Notes: generated from the letters alone by a model not told the origin. Shown: positions 1 through 8,478, numbered from the stretch's first letter. The stretch is 40,656 nt of DNA from Deltaproteobacteria bacterium (GCA_026417175.1 JAOADT010000001.1:107448-148103); one strand, 5' to 3'. Made by a program: numbers and translations.

Positions 1-1
1 G

Positions 2-676
2 CATCTTATGAGGATGATAAAGGACCATCCCTCAATATTCTTCCAAGTTTATACGAATGGCACCTTGATGACCAAAGATATAGCCAAACAGTTTGCCGAT
101 CTCGGAAACGTAATGGTTGTGATCAGCATTGAAGGTTACGAAGAAGAAACAGATAGGTGGCGCGGCAAAGGAGTATTCAAAAAAATAATGTCTGCATTTG
201 AATATTTAAGGGAGGCAAGGGTTTTAATAGGCTCCTCTGCCACAGTTACGAGCCAGAACGCTGAAACTGTAGCGTCCGAAGAATTTGTAGACTTTATGAT
301 CGAATGTGGATCTTTTTTGCAAAATTACTTTCTTTATGTGCCGGTAAACGGTAGGGCAGATTTTTCACTTCTCGTAACTCCAGAACAGAGAAATCTTTTG
401 AGAAAAAACGTTTCTTACTTCAGACATACAAAGCCAATGTTTTTTCTTGACTTTTGGAACGATGGTCCCCATGTTGAGGGCTGTATTGCGGGAGGGCGAA
501 GATATTTCCACCTCAACGCTAAAGGAGATATTGAACCATGTGTATACACTCATATTGCAGTAGACAATATTATGAAAACCACACTAAAACAGGCTCTAAA
601 CAGTCGTCTTTTTCAAGCTATAAGGAAGAGACAGCCTCACAGATCCAAACCATCTAAGACCGTGTATGATTATTGA
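2..676 (+). CDS. Radical SAM protein, C-terminal part (left-truncated, frameshifted)
   Basis: The reading frame is open to the left edge, so the N-terminus with the CxxxCxxC cluster lies outside the window. What remains looks like the later part of a radical SAM TIM barrel: a YTNGT strand near the start and an ISIEG strand. It is followed by a SPASM-like cysteine region (EGCIAGG then IEPCVYTH). This frame ends in a basic tail after RKRQP that looks out of register. The next frame supplies a plausible continuation, so the true protein probably runs to 872 with a one-base frameshift near 647-649. The substrate is unknown; members of this broad class modify peptides or small molecules. The fold call is fairly safe, the function is not. 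Confidence 0.7.
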   Translation, partial: HLMRMIKDHPSIFFQVYTNGTLMTKDIAKQFADLGNVMVVISIEGYEEETDRWRGKGVFKKIMSAFEYLREARVLIGSSATVTSQNAETVASEEFVDFMIECGSFLQNYFLYVPVNGRADFSLLVTPEQRNLLRKNVSYFRHTKPMFFLDFWNDGPHVEGCIAGGRRYFHLNAKGDIEPCVYTHIAVDNIMKTTLKQALNSRLFQAIRKRQPHRSKPSKTVYDY

Positions 677-872
677 TAATCCGCCTGTCATGAGAGAAAT
701 AATCGAAGAGGTTAAACCCTATTTCACCCATCCTGGGGCTGAAGAGATATATACGGTAAAAAGCAGAGAGATGGACGAGTATGCGGAGAGATACGCCGCG
801 TTTGCCGATAAAATATGGGAAGAGGAATATCTCAAAAGACCCTTAACATGTATAGAGGCAATGAGAAATTAA
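666..872 (+). CDS. C-terminal fragment of the same radical SAM gene
   Basis: This is a 68-residue open frame beginning MIIDNPPVMREI and ending IEAMRN. Its coding register extends upstream of the ATG: in this frame the codons from 645 read PNHLRPC before the methionine. LRPC gives the third cysteine expected for a SPASM-like cluster. Removing one A from the AAA run at 647-649 joins the two frames smoothly as QPHRSNHLRPCMIIDNP. I therefore read it not as a separate gene but as the tail of the upstream one, split by a real frameshift or an assembly error. No ribosome binding site precedes the ATG at 666, which supports this. Confidence 0.65.
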   Translation: MIIDNPPVMREIIEEVKPYFTHPGAEEIYTVKSREMDEYAERYAAFADKIWEEEYLKRPLTCIEAMRN

Positions 873-879
873 AATTATT

Positions 880-1596
880 TTACCTTTTTGAAACCTCTCC
901 TATCATAGGAACAAAAAGGACATGGCCGAGTTCTTTCACTCTAAATGTATCCTTATCTTTATGGACTAGCGTCAAATTCTGATAAAATACAGTACTTCCT
1001 AGTGGTATTATAAGTCTTCCCCCGTTTTTTAGCTGTTTAAGTAGCGGGGGAGGTATATGGTTTGCAGAAGCGGTAACTATGATTGCGTCAAACGGTGAAT
1101 GCCTTTCCCAGCCATAATATCCATCCCCATACTTGACGAAAATATTGCTATATCCTAAGTTTTTTAGCCTTTCTTTAGCTTTCTCATACAATCCCTTTCT
1201 TATTTCGACTGTGTACACCTCCTTTACGATCTCTCCTAAAATTGCTGCCTGATATCCGGAACCCGTGCCTATTTCTAGTACTCTCTCATCGCCTTTAAGA
1301 GACAGCGCTTCTGTCATAAGAGCTACAACATACGGCTGGGAAATTGTCTGTCCTTCGCCAATTGGAAGGGGATGATCTTCATATGCCTTATCAAGATATT
1401 TTTTATCAACAAAAAGATGTCTTTTGACTTTAAGCATGGCATTTATAACTTTTTCATCTTTTATTCCCCTCGCCTTTAAGTCTTTCTCTACCATCTCTCT
1501 TCTTTTTTGATCATAAAAGTTTTCCCCTGAAAAAGCAGAACCAGTAAGAACGTTAAAAATAGATGCTATTAATAACAAGAGGAAAATTATTCTCAA
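880..1596 (-). CDS. pcm: Protein-L-isoaspartate O-methyltransferase, exported form
   Basis: Transfers methyl from S-adenosylmethionine to isoaspartyl residues, starting repair of aged proteins. The SAM motif VLEIGTGSG lies at residues 106-114, and the family signature [12 protein letters not shown] is at about 83-94. Length is 238 residues, against roughly 210 for the cytoplasmic enzyme; the excess is an N-terminal hydrophobic stretch (residues 2-20) ending TGSAFS that looks like a Sec signal peptide. The enzyme is therefore probably periplasmic or membrane-anchored, where SAM supply would be a puzzle. It runs convergent to the radical SAM gene and divergent from cysM. Family call is very secure; export is inferred from the N-terminus. 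Confidence 0.92.
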   Translation of the reverse strand: MRIIFLLLLIASIFNVLTGSAFSGENFYDQKRREMVEKDLKARGIKDEKVINAMLKVKRHLFVDKKYLDKAYEDHPLPIGEGQTISQPYVVALMTEALSLKGDERVLEIGTGSGYQAAILGEIVKEVYTVEIRKGLYEKAKERLKNLGYSNIFVKYGDGYYGWERHSPFDAIIVTASANHIPPPLLKQLKNGGRLIIPLGSTVFYQNLTLVHKDKDTFRVKELGHVLFVPMIGEVSKR

Positions 1597-1690
1597 ACTT
1601 TCACCGAACGAGAATATTCCTATTAAATGTTACCATTTGCGATTTTTCTTGACAATAAAATCACAAATCCACATTTTTATTGAGTCATAA

Positions 1691-2608
1691 ATGGATTTAC
1701 TCCAAGCTATAGGTAATACCCCACTTGTTGAGCTGAGAAACTTACGACCCAATCCGAGGGTAAGAATACTATGCAAAATCGAAGGATGCAATCCTGGTGG
1801 ATCTGTAAAGGATAGACCTGCTCTTTATATGGTAAAAAGGGCTGAAGAAAGGGGGGAACTCACAAAGGAGAAAACGATATTGGAACCAACCTCTGGAAAT
1901 ACAGGTATCGCTCTTGGAATGATTGCTGCTCATCTCGGGTACAGAGTCGAACTATGCATGCCTGAATGCGTGAGTGTTGAGAGACGTTTGATTCTTGAGG
2001 CACTAGGATGCAAAATTTTTCTAACACCGGCTGAAGAGAATATAGATGGTGCCATAAGGAAAGCTTTTGAACTTAAAGAAAAATTTCCACACAAATATTA
2101 TCTACCAAACCAGTACGATAACCCTGATAACGTGAGTGCTCACTATTTAACAACTGGCCCAGAAATAATGATGCAGACAGCTGGAGACATTGATTTCTTT
2201 GTTGCAGGGATGGGAACAACCGGTACTTTGATGGGTACGGGACGGTACCTTAAAGAAAAAAATCCTCAGATCAAAATTATAGGGATCGAGCCTGTAAAAG
2301 GACATACAATTCAGGGACTCAAAAACATGGGAGAATCTATTGTGCCGAAGATTTATGATCGCTCTTTAATTGATGACCTAAGGTCTGTAAACGATAATGA
2401 AGCCTTTGAAACAACAAAGATTCTAGCAAGGTGTGAAGGCATATTCGCTGGTACATCAAGTGGTGCAGCCCTTTATGTTGCAATGAAAATTGCAAAGGAA
2501 ATAAAAAATGGTACCATCGTCGTAATCCTTCCAGACAGAGGAGAGCGGTACTTGAGTCTTATGAATTTAAAATCCATCAGCGCTAAGTATCCGCCTCAAA
2601 ACTCCTAG
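1691..2608 (+). CDS. cysM: Cysteine synthase, CysM type
   Basis: PLP-dependent O-acetylserine (or O-phosphoserine) sulfhydrylase making cysteine. The PLP lysine is K40 in GGSVKDR, the phosphate or substrate loop TSGNTG is at 67-72, and the glycine-rich GMGTTGT loop is near 178. The 305-residue length and segments such as NQYDNPDN...HYLTTGPEI and LPDRGERYLS resemble CysM (isozyme B) more than CysK. No good Shine-Dalgarno precedes the ATG; a TTGACA lies at 1649-1654 without a well-spaced -10. The next feature downstream is tRNA-His, so it appears monocistronic. The CysK/CysM distinction is from memory of the families. Confidence 0.85.
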   Translation: MDLLQAIGNTPLVELRNLRPNPRVRILCKIEGCNPGGSVKDRPALYMVKRAEERGELTKEKTILEPTSGNTGIALGMIAAHLGYRVELCMPECVSVERRLILEALGCKIFLTPAEENIDGAIRKAFELKEKFPHKYYLPNQYDNPDNVSAHYLTTGPEIMMQTAGDIDFFVAGMGTTGTLMGTGRYLKEKNPQIKIIGIEPVKGHTIQGLKNMGESIVPKIYDRSLIDDLRSVNDNEAFETTKILARCEGIFAGTSSGAALYVAMKIAKEIKNGTIVVILPDRGERYLSLMNLKSISAKYPPQNS

Positions 2609-2612
2609 TAGT

Positions 2613-2641
2613 TTGACTAGTTGTGACGATGTGTGTTACAT
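2613..2641 (+). promoter_or_regulatory. Promoter of tRNA-His
   Basis: TTGACT at 2613-2618, a 17-base spacer, then TTACAT at 2636-2641. The predicted transcript start near 2648 lies about five bases before the mature tRNA 5' end. Confidence 0.45.
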
Positions 2642-2652
2642 AAGAGGGTAAC

Positions 2653-2730
2653 GGTGGGTGTAGCTCAATCGGATAGAGCATCAGGCTGTGGCCCTGAGGG
2701 CTGGGGGTTCGAAGCCCCTCACCCACCCCA
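2653..2730 (+). tRNA. tRNA-His (GTG), CCA encoded
   Basis: Cloverleaf folds cleanly. The acceptor stem GTGGGTG (2654-2660) pairs with CACCCAC (2720-2726). The extra G at 2653 opposite C at 2727 is the G-1:C73 pair that identifies tRNA-His. The anticodon stem TCAGG/CCTGA holds loop CTGTGGC with anticodon GTG. The T loop is TTCGAAG. CCA is encoded at 2728-2730. Confidence 0.97.
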
Positions 2731-3430
2731 ACAGGTGTAACTTAACTATAATTCGATTTTGATCCAGTGTTTGATTTGTAACTGGCAAATGTCTTGGGTT
2801 TCAAACGATATCTTATATGGGAATTCCAGAAATATTAACTTTTTTTAAATGAAACCAGCTTAAATCGCGCATGGAAATATCTTTAGCGACTCTTGTAGTT
2901 ACTTTTTCACTTTCTATTAATTACTGATAAGACAACTCGAACTGGAGGGGAACGCTGTTCTCTAAAAAGTTATTCTTTACGCAAATCGAATGTAATGAAG
3001 ATCATTGGTGATAACGTTTATTGTGAGATCTGGGTGTCACAGGTACAAGGTCTTGTTCGAATATAATTCAACGTTTGATAGTCACAACCCTAACTAGTAA
3101 ACTTCCTTGGGTACATACTGCACCAATAACATTCGAGATTAAGCTGAAAGTCTAAGATTTACCAATAAGTAAATGATGATTATGAACCTCATGGATAAAA
3201 AAGAGAAAATTTGCAAACTTTAAGCTTAACTTGCATATTTGTCCTTCTACAGAATGATTCATATGGGGAAAGACCATTAGTCAAATGATAGCTTTTAGGG
3301 AAAATTTAAGACTGAACATTTTGACAAAATTTCTTGGATTTTTTTCTCGGATCCGTTAAATAAACTTTTAGTTCTATAAGTTCCGAATTAAGTACAAGAA
3401 TTTTAGGGCTAAAAAGCTTTTTATGAAAGC
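2731..3430. other. Gene-free stretch of about 700 bases
   Basis: No long open frame on either strand has recognisable protein character, and I see no repeat of the tRNA-His 3' end that would mark an integrated element. The DNA is AT-rich with scattered short palindromes such as TTAAGCTTAA. I could not identify a structured RNA by eye. It may be decayed sequence or hold an unrecognised small RNA. Confidence 0.4.
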
Positions 3431-3458
3431 TTGAAAATACGTGGAATTTCATTATAAT
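3431..3458 (+). promoter_or_regulatory. Promoter of nudC
   Basis: TTGAAA at 3431-3436, a 16-base spacer and a perfect TATAAT at 3453-3458. The predicted start near 3465 is downstream of the upstream GTG codon at 3441, so that GTG cannot start the protein. It leaves a leader of only about nine bases before the ATG at 3474. Confidence 0.65.
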
Positions 3459-3473
3459 TTGAGAGCCTTTTGC

Positions 3474-4268
3474 ATGAAAGAAGATTATCCTCCCCATGAA
3501 GATCTATTTTTTATAATATCTGAGAAAAAGGTGACTGTAAAATTGACAGAAGTTGGAATTGAGATTCCAAATCGTAAGGATTTAGAAGAAGGGGGTTTAA
3601 AATTAAAGGAATCCTATCCCATAGGTAATATAGGCGATCTTAAGTGTTACTGTGCCGAAATAGCCAAAGACAAAATCCTACCAAAAGGTTTCTGTTTTTT
3701 AGGAATCTGGCGTATGTTCAATTATTTAGACTTGGAAAAATTTAGGATGCTTCTTAAAGGACTTCATTTTATAACATGGATGAATACTGAAAGACATTGC
3801 AGAATGTGTGGAGCTCTGCTTCTTTTGGCAAATGACGTAAAGTCTAAATTCTGCCCTTCCTGTGGTATGATAGTGTTTCCACGCATCTCTCCTGCTGTAA
3901 TTGTCCTGATTTACAGGGAAAAAGAAATTCTTCTTGCCCGCTCAAAGATGTTTAAAGACGAACTTTTTAGTTGTATTGCCGGATTTGTCGAACCTGGAGA
4001 AACTTTAGAGGACGCGGTAACGAGAGAAGTCAAAGAAGAATTAGGCATAGAAGTGCATGATATAAAATATTTTGGAAGTCAGCCTTGGCCGTTTCCTGAT
4101 TCATTAATGATAGCTTTTACAGCAAGATTTAAGTCTGGTGAGCTTCGTGTAGATACTAAAGAGCTTGTGGAGGCTAAGTGGTTTAAAAGGGGGAATCTCC
4201 CAAAGATACCCGGACCGATAAGTATAGCAAGACAAATGATCGACAGTTTTTTCTCACATTTAAGCTAG
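3474..4268 (+). CDS. nudC: NADH pyrophosphatase (Nudix hydrolase)
   Basis: Splits NAD(H) to NMN(H) and AMP, and can remove NAD caps from RNA. A zinc ribbon uses C109, C112, C127 and C130 (numbering from this ATG). The Nudix box follows at 170-192, containing GFVEPGET and REVKEELG. The NudC-specific signature SQPWPFP is at 202-208, which separates it from other Nudix enzymes. The length of 264 residues fits the family. An upstream in-frame GTG at 3441 gives 11 more residues but lies inside the promoter; GAGAG at 3461-3465 is a weak ribosome binding site for the chosen ATG. It is monocistronic, followed by tRNA-Val. Confidence 0.93.
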   Translation: MKEDYPPHEDLFFIISEKKVTVKLTEVGIEIPNRKDLEEGGLKLKESYPIGNIGDLKCYCAEIAKDKILPKGFCFLGIWRMFNYLDLEKFRMLLKGLHFITWMNTERHCRMCGALLLLANDVKSKFCPSCGMIVFPRISPAVIVLIYREKEILLARSKMFKDELFSCIAGFVEPGETLEDAVTREVKEELGIEVHDIKYFGSQPWPFPDSLMIAFTARFKSGELRVDTKELVEAKWFKRGNLPKIPGPISIARQMIDSFFSHLS

Positions 4269-4379
4269 AAACTAGGAGATCTGGAAAATTTTCTCGATTC
4301 AATAAAAACCGTTAGTTTGAAAAGACCTAGAACGAATAGACGATCATTGCTTTCACAAGGTAACCTCATTGGCTAAAAA

Positions 4380-4408
4380 TTGATTTACGTTCTTTAATAT
4401 TGTATGTT
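4380..4408 (+). promoter_or_regulatory. Promoter of tRNA-Val (and possibly yebC)
   Basis: TTGATT at 4380-4385, a 17-base spacer, TATGTT at 4403-4408. The predicted start is around 4415, next to the tRNA 5' end at 4417. The yebC start codon is only 26 bases after the tRNA, so one transcript may carry both. Confidence 0.4.
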
Positions 4409-4416
4409 ATTTATGT

Positions 4417-4493
4417 GGGCGGTTAGCTCAGGTGGTTAGAGCGCTGGTCTCACATACCAGAGGTCACAGGTTCGAATCCTGTACTGCCCACCA
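4417..4493 (+). tRNA. tRNA-Val (CAC), CCA encoded
   Basis: The acceptor GGGCGGT pairs with ACTGCCC (one G-U). D arm is TTAGCTCAGGTGGTTAGAGC. The anticodon stem CTGGT/ACCAG holds loop CTCACAT with anticodon CAC reading GTG valine codons. The T arm contains GGTTCGAATCC. The discriminator A is at 4490 and CCA at 4491-4493. Confidence 0.96.
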
Positions 4494-4519
4494 TATATTG
4501 GCGATAATCAGGAGGAATG

Positions 4520-5287
4520 ATGTCAGGCCATAGTAAATGGAGTTCCATAAAGCATAAAAAAGGCCTAATGGACGCAAAAAGGGGAAAGATATTCACTAAG
4601 CTAATAAGAGAAATTATGACTGCAGCAAGACTTGGAGGTGGGAATCCTGAAACTAATGCAAGATTGAGGCTTGCCATTCAGCATGCAAAGGCCGAAAATA
4701 TGCCTAAAGATAATATAGAAAGGGCTATAAAAAAAGGATTAGGTGCAATAGAAGGTGGAGAGAATTATGAGGAGTGTATATATGAGGGATATGGCCCCGG
4801 CGGAGTCGCCATCTTAATAGAAACATTAACTGACAACAAAAAAAGAACCACAGCTGAAATAAGACATATACTTTCCCGTCTAAACGGAAGTCTAGGCGAG
4901 GCAGGTTGTGTTTCTTGGCTTTTTCAAAAAAAGGGGTTTATTTCTTTCGATAAAAGTGTGGTTGACGAAGACAAAATAATGGAGCTTGCTTTAGAGGGAG
5001 GAGCTGAGGATGTAAGGATTGATGAAAATGAGATAGAAGTTTATACAGACGTGTCAAGCTTTGAGAAGGTAAAAAAGCTTTTCGACGATAACAAAATACC
5101 TTACATGGTAGCTGAAATAAGCATGATCCCTCAGACCTCTGTGAAACTTCAGGGTAAAGACGCGGAAAATATGTTAAAGTTGATGGAAGCGCTTGAAGAT
5201 TCCGATGACGTACAAAAGGTTTATGCGAATTTTGACATATCTACGGAAGAGATGGAAAGAATAAGTCAAGGAAAGATAAGCTCGTAA
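4520..5287 (+). CDS. yebC: YebC/TACO1-family protein
   Basis: Begins with the family hallmark [14 protein letters not shown] and continues with [11 protein letters not shown] and EGYGPGGVA. At 255 residues it is of normal length. YebC proteins were long called transcription regulators; recent work on the family shows roles in relieving ribosome stalling at proline stretches, like the mitochondrial activator TACO1. Two ATGs are adjacent (4517 and 4520); the second gives the standard N-terminus and is better spaced (four bases) from AGGAGG at 4510-4515. It sits directly after tRNA-Val and may be cotranscribed. In many bacteria it neighbours ruvC, but not here. Confidence 0.95.
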   Translation: MSGHSKWSSIKHKKGLMDAKRGKIFTKLIREIMTAARLGGGNPETNARLRLAIQHAKAENMPKDNIERAIKKGLGAIEGGENYEECIYEGYGPGGVAILIETLTDNKKRTTAEIRHILSRLNGSLGEAGCVSWLFQKKGFISFDKSVVDEDKIMELALEGGAEDVRIDENEIEVYTDVSSFEKVKKLFDDNKIPYMVAEISMIPQTSVKLQGKDAENMLKLMEALEDSDDVQKVYANFDISTEEMERISQGKISS

Positions 5288-5296
5288 AATTCCAGG

Positions 5297-5986
5297 TCAA
5301 TAAAGCTTTAGCCTTTTTACTTCTCCACTTTTGCCGGAAAAAGAAAGATCTTTACCATTTAGTACAAGTCGTACCCCACCAGCATTCCCAATTAGAAGAT
5401 CAAAGCCTTCTTTTGCGTTCAAAACTACAACGTCTTTTGGATTGAGCATGAATTCTTTCTTCTCCTTCCCATCAACTACGACACTTATCCATGTTCTTTC
5501 ATGACAGGTTATAATAAGTTTTTTCTCTAAAAGCGAAGTAATCTCAGGAACCGAGGTGGCTTCAACGCGGCTTTCTTCAATTTTCGTTTCCATCCTGGTT
5601 GAGGGTTTCTTTTCTCCCATCTTTTTCTCTACAATCCAAAACCCAGCAAACACCGCCAGAATTAGAAAATAGATGAACAAACGGCGAGGATTTAAATTAA
5701 TACCAACCGTTCCCTTTCTGGTTTCCCGAGACTCTTCGTTTTTGTTTCTCCTTTTTAGCTCAGAAATTATTTTTACAACTTCTTCTTCACATTGTAAAAG
5801 ACGAGCATACTGTTTTATGTATCCTGAAAGATACACAGCGGGTATCTTTTGATCCGCTGTCCCGGCCTCTATCTCTTCAATTATCCCACATCTTAGACAG
5901 AGTCTTTCGCTTACATCCTGAAGCGAGAGACTCAGCTTTTCTCTTTTGTTTCGTAAGAACCCCCCTAGCTCTTTCAAATCATTCAT
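5297..5986 (-). CDS. rodZ: RodZ-like cell-shape protein (HTH, one TM, C-terminal DUF4115)
   Basis: RodZ links the MreB cytoskeleton to the membrane. The order is typical: a Cro/C1-type helix-turn-helix at about residues 5-65 (LGGFLRNKREKLSLSLQDVS), a charged linker, one transmembrane helix at about 102-120 (LFIYFLILAVFAGFWIV), and a C-terminal beta domain from about 150 with WISVVVDG. The length of 229 residues is short but within range. mreB itself lies 25 kb away at 30982. It is convergent with yebC, with nine bases between them. The C-terminal domain also fits generic DUF4115 proteins, so a shape role is inferred. Confidence 0.85.
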   Translation of the reverse strand: MNDLKELGGFLRNKREKLSLSLQDVSERLCLRCGIIEEIEAGTADQKIPAVYLSGYIKQYARLLQCEEEVVKIISELKRRNKNEESRETRKGTVGINLNPRRLFIYFLILAVFAGFWIVEKKMGEKKPSTRMETKIEESRVEATSVPEITSLLEKKLIITCHERTWISVVVDGKEKKEFMLNPKDVVVLNAKEGFDLLIGNAGGVRLVLNGKDLSFSGKSGEVKRLKLY

Positions 5987-6020
5987 TAAATATTAAAATA
6001 CACTACAATTGCCTTCTTTA

Positions 6021-6956
6021 TCAAGCTTTCGTAATTTCGCAAAGTTTAGTTAGTCTTTCCCAATCCTTGTTCACCCTGTCTTGAATCTCGGATATCTCTT
6101 TGTCAGTAAGATGTCTGAATCTTCCCTGTCCTTTTATGTAATCCTTAACAGGTATAAGACTTTCTGGCTTAAAAGTAATTCTGTAAACCCCATTTTCTAC
6201 TTCGTAAAGAGGAAATACTCCTGACCTAACAGCCAGCCTTCCATATTCTATAGCCATTTCAGACGGTATCCTCCATCCAGTCGGACACACGCTTAATATG
6301 TGCAGATAAGCTGGACCATTTACTTCTTTTGCCTTCTTCACCTTGTTAAAAAGATCGTAAGGGTAAGAAGGACATGCAGTTGCTACGTAAGGAATGTTAT
6401 GAGCAGCTGCTATTTTAGGCATGTCTTTTTTCCATGTTGACTGGCCTATACTTTTTTTTCCCGGTGGACTTGTCGTAGTGAATGCTCCATAAGGAGTGGA
6501 CGATGATCTCTGGATTCCAGTGTTCATGTATGCCTCGTTGTCCAAACATATATAGATCAATCTGTGCCCTCTCTCTAGCGCACCGGAGAGTGCCTGAAAC
6601 CCGATATCGCTTGTTCCACCGTCTCCCGCTATACCCACAATGTTTATCTTTTTGTTTTCGAGCTTTCCTTTCTGAGTCAGTATTCTAATCGCGCTTTCGA
6701 TTCCAGAGGCAACCGCGGCTGTGTTTTCAAATGCAATGTGTATCCACGGTAGCCTCCAACACGTAAGGGGCAATGGTGTGGAGATTATCTCCATACACCC
6801 CGTTGCCATAGCGAGTATAGTATCTTTTCCTAAGACCTTAAATGCCAAACGGAGAGCTAATACTTCTGCACATCCTTGACAAGCTCGATGCCCAGACGCG
6901 ATATATTCCGCGTCGGGTTTTTCCATATACCTTTCTAAGGTCTTAAAAATCTTCAT
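6021..6956 (-). CDS. porB: 2-oxoacid:ferredoxin oxidoreductase, beta subunit
   Basis: The beta subunit carries thiamine diphosphate and one 4Fe-4S cluster in the enzyme that oxidatively decarboxylates pyruvate (or another 2-oxoacid) to acyl-CoA, reducing ferredoxin. Cluster cysteines C26, C29 (CQGC) and C54 are present. The TPP/Mg motif GDGGTSDIG is at 111-119, completed by DNEAYMNTG at 139-147. The length of 311 residues is standard. The start overlaps the alpha stop by four bases (ATGA), so translation is coupled. Substrate cannot be decided from sequence; pyruvate is most likely. A paralogue lies at 36189. Confidence 0.9.
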   Translation of the reverse strand: MKIFKTLERYMEKPDAEYIASGHRACQGCAEVLALRLAFKVLGKDTILAMATGCMEIISTPLPLTCWRLPWIHIAFENTAAVASGIESAIRILTQKGKLENKKINIVGIAGDGGTSDIGFQALSGALERGHRLIYICLDNEAYMNTGIQRSSSTPYGAFTTTSPPGKKSIGQSTWKKDMPKIAAAHNIPYVATACPSYPYDLFNKVKKAKEVNGPAYLHILSVCPTGWRIPSEMAIEYGRLAVRSGVFPLYEVENGVYRITFKPESLIPVKDYIKGQGRFRHLTDKEISEIQDRVNKDWERLTKLCEITKA

Positions 6957-8116
6957 TCCCTCACCCCTATGATCTTATAGTTTAATTTTCCATCTTTCTT
7001 AAATGGGTTTAAAGCGATATTCACAAATTCCTGAGGATCCACATCCCTTCCTCCAAGACCTGCTATATAGTTCTCCATAATGATATTCAAACCGTTATGA
7101 AATGCAAATGCAGAAAGCTCATTGAAAAGTGGACTATTTGTCGCACCTTGGGGCATTGCCCTCTCAACAACCATAAGCCTTTTTACGTTTTTTAAAACTT
7201 CCAACAATTCTTCAGATGGAAAAGGTCTGTATAGCCTGAGGCTTATGAGCCCAACGTTGGTACCTTTCGCCTTTAATATATCAATCGCCGTCTTGATGTT
7301 TTCATTTATGGAACCAAGAGCAAGGAAAGCTAGTTCCGAATTTTCCAAATTATACGTCTCTACAACTCGGTAGTTTCTCTTGAAAACTTTCCCAAATTCT
7401 TCCATTACCTCCTTTATCACTGCCTTCGAATTCAGGATAGCCATCTCCTGAGCATACTTTGCCTCTGTGTAAATTTCCGGCATCCCGTATGCACCCATAG
7501 TTACGGGTCTTTCAGGATTTAGAGTAAAAAGGGGCTTATAGGGAGGTAAAAAACTGTCAACCAGTTCCTGATCGGGAAATTCGACAGGTTCAATAACATG
7601 GCTCAGGGTGAAACCATCTATGTTAACAGCCACAGGAAGAAGTACCCTCCTATCCTCCCCAATTCTATAAGCCATTATCACAGAGTCAACGGCTTCCTGA
7701 CCGTTCTCACAGAAAAGCATAATCCAGCCACAGTCTCTCGCTGCCATAACATCGGAGTGATCGCCCCATATGGAAAGTGGTGCAGAGAGCGCCCTGTTAA
7801 CTAATACCATAACTATGGGGAGTCTTAGGCTGGAGGCTATAAATAGTATCTCGTGCATAAGTTCGAGTCCCTGTGCAGAAGTTGATGTAAAGGTTCTTGC
7901 ACCTGCAGCTGCTGCACCAACACACGCAGAAAGAGCCGAGTGTTCTGACTCCACGTTCAAATATGCCGCTTCAAGCTCTCCGTCAGCTACGAGTTCAGCC
8001 AGATGCTCCACTATGTGAGTCTGCGGTGTGATAGGGTAAGCAGATACTACCTCAACTCTTGCAAGTTTTGCTGCTTCAGCAATGGCCAATGATACTTCAA
8101 TCCCTACCTTTTTCAT
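6953..8116 (-). CDS. porA: 2-oxoacid:ferredoxin oxidoreductase, alpha subunit
   Basis: Substrate- and TPP-binding alpha subunit of the same complex, 387 residues. It opens with a conserved core around AYPITPQTHIVEHLAEL and NVESEHSALSACVGAAAAG, then FTSTSAQGLELMHE. These are standard for the pyrimidine-binding domain, with the transketolase C-terminal domain at about 255-345. It overlaps porD and porB by four bases each, forming porD-porA-porB in transcription order. No gamma gene is attached, unlike most four-subunit enzymes. The paralogue at 37037 shares the same motif order. Confidence 0.9.
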   Translation of the reverse strand: MKKVGIEVSLAIAEAAKLARVEVVSAYPITPQTHIVEHLAELVADGELEAAYLNVESEHSALSACVGAAAAGARTFTSTSAQGLELMHEILFIASSLRLPIVMVLVNRALSAPLSIWGDHSDVMAARDCGWIMLFCENGQEAVDSVIMAYRIGEDRRVLLPVAVNIDGFTLSHVIEPVEFPDQELVDSFLPPYKPLFTLNPERPVTMGAYGMPEIYTEAKYAQEMAILNSKAVIKEVMEEFGKVFKRNYRVVETYNLENSELAFLALGSINENIKTAIDILKAKGTNVGLISLRLYRPFPSEELLEVLKNVKRLMVVERAMPQGATNSPLFNELSAFAFHNGLNIIMENYIAGLGGRDVDPQEFVNIALNPFKKDGKLNYKIIGVRE

Positions 8117-8406
8117 TTTTTATCCTCCACCATCTGTATAGCTGCAAATTTGCATTCCTGAGCACATATTCCGCATCCCTTACAGTAATCCAAATCAGGC
8201 CCAAAAAAACCGTCATCTTTAGGTTTCATAGCATTGTCAGGACAAAAAAGCCAACACAGACCACACTTTGTGCACTTTGAATAATCTGTGACTGGTAAAA
8301 GATTTCGCCAGTCACCAGTTTTGTACTCCAGTGAACTTCCTGGTTCATCTATAACACAACCCACATTTAGATCCCGCCACGTATATTTTTCCATAGGCTT
8401 TGCCAT
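8113..8406 (-). CDS. porD: 2-oxoacid:ferredoxin oxidoreductase, delta subunit (2x 4Fe-4S)
   Basis: A 97-residue ferredoxin-like subunit passing electrons from the catalytic subunits to soluble ferredoxin. Two cluster motifs are visible: CTKCGLCWLFCP and, after a linker, CKGCGICAQEC. It is the first gene of its operon, with AGGAGG six bases before the ATG on the minus strand. A gamma gene would normally sit here upstream, but the divergent purM takes that place. Confidence 0.92.
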   Translation of the reverse strand: MAKPMEKYTWRDLNVGCVIDEPGSSLEYKTGDWRNLLPVTDYSKCTKCGLCWLFCPDNAMKPKDDGFFGPDLDYCKGCGICAQECKFAAIQMVEDKK

Positions 8407-8437
8407 GTTCTCCTCCTAATTATACTTGAGGGTCTTA

Positions 8438-8470
8438 TTTATAATACGAACGCACAAAAAATTGCAACAA
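8438..8470 (-). promoter_or_regulatory. Candidate promoter of porDAB
   Basis: On the minus strand either TTGTTG (8470-8465) with an 18-base spacer to TATTAT (8446-8441), or TTGCAA (8467-8462) with 18 bases to TATAAA (8443-8438). The two readings overlap and I cannot choose. It gives a leader of about 25 bases containing AGGAGG. Confidence 0.35.
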
Positions 8471-8478
8471 AATTTTGT

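Noticed and set aside
1649-1680. cysM promoter from TTGACA at 1649
   Set aside because: The -35 box is perfect but no acceptable -10 lies 16-19 bases downstream.
2653-3430. tRNA-His followed by 700 gene-free bases as a possible integration site
   Set aside because: I found no second copy of the tRNA 3' end, no integrase and no phage-like genes nearby.
3441-3473. Longer nudC start at GTG 3441
   Set aside because: The codon lies inside the promoter between the -35 and -10 boxes, and no ribosome binding site precedes it.
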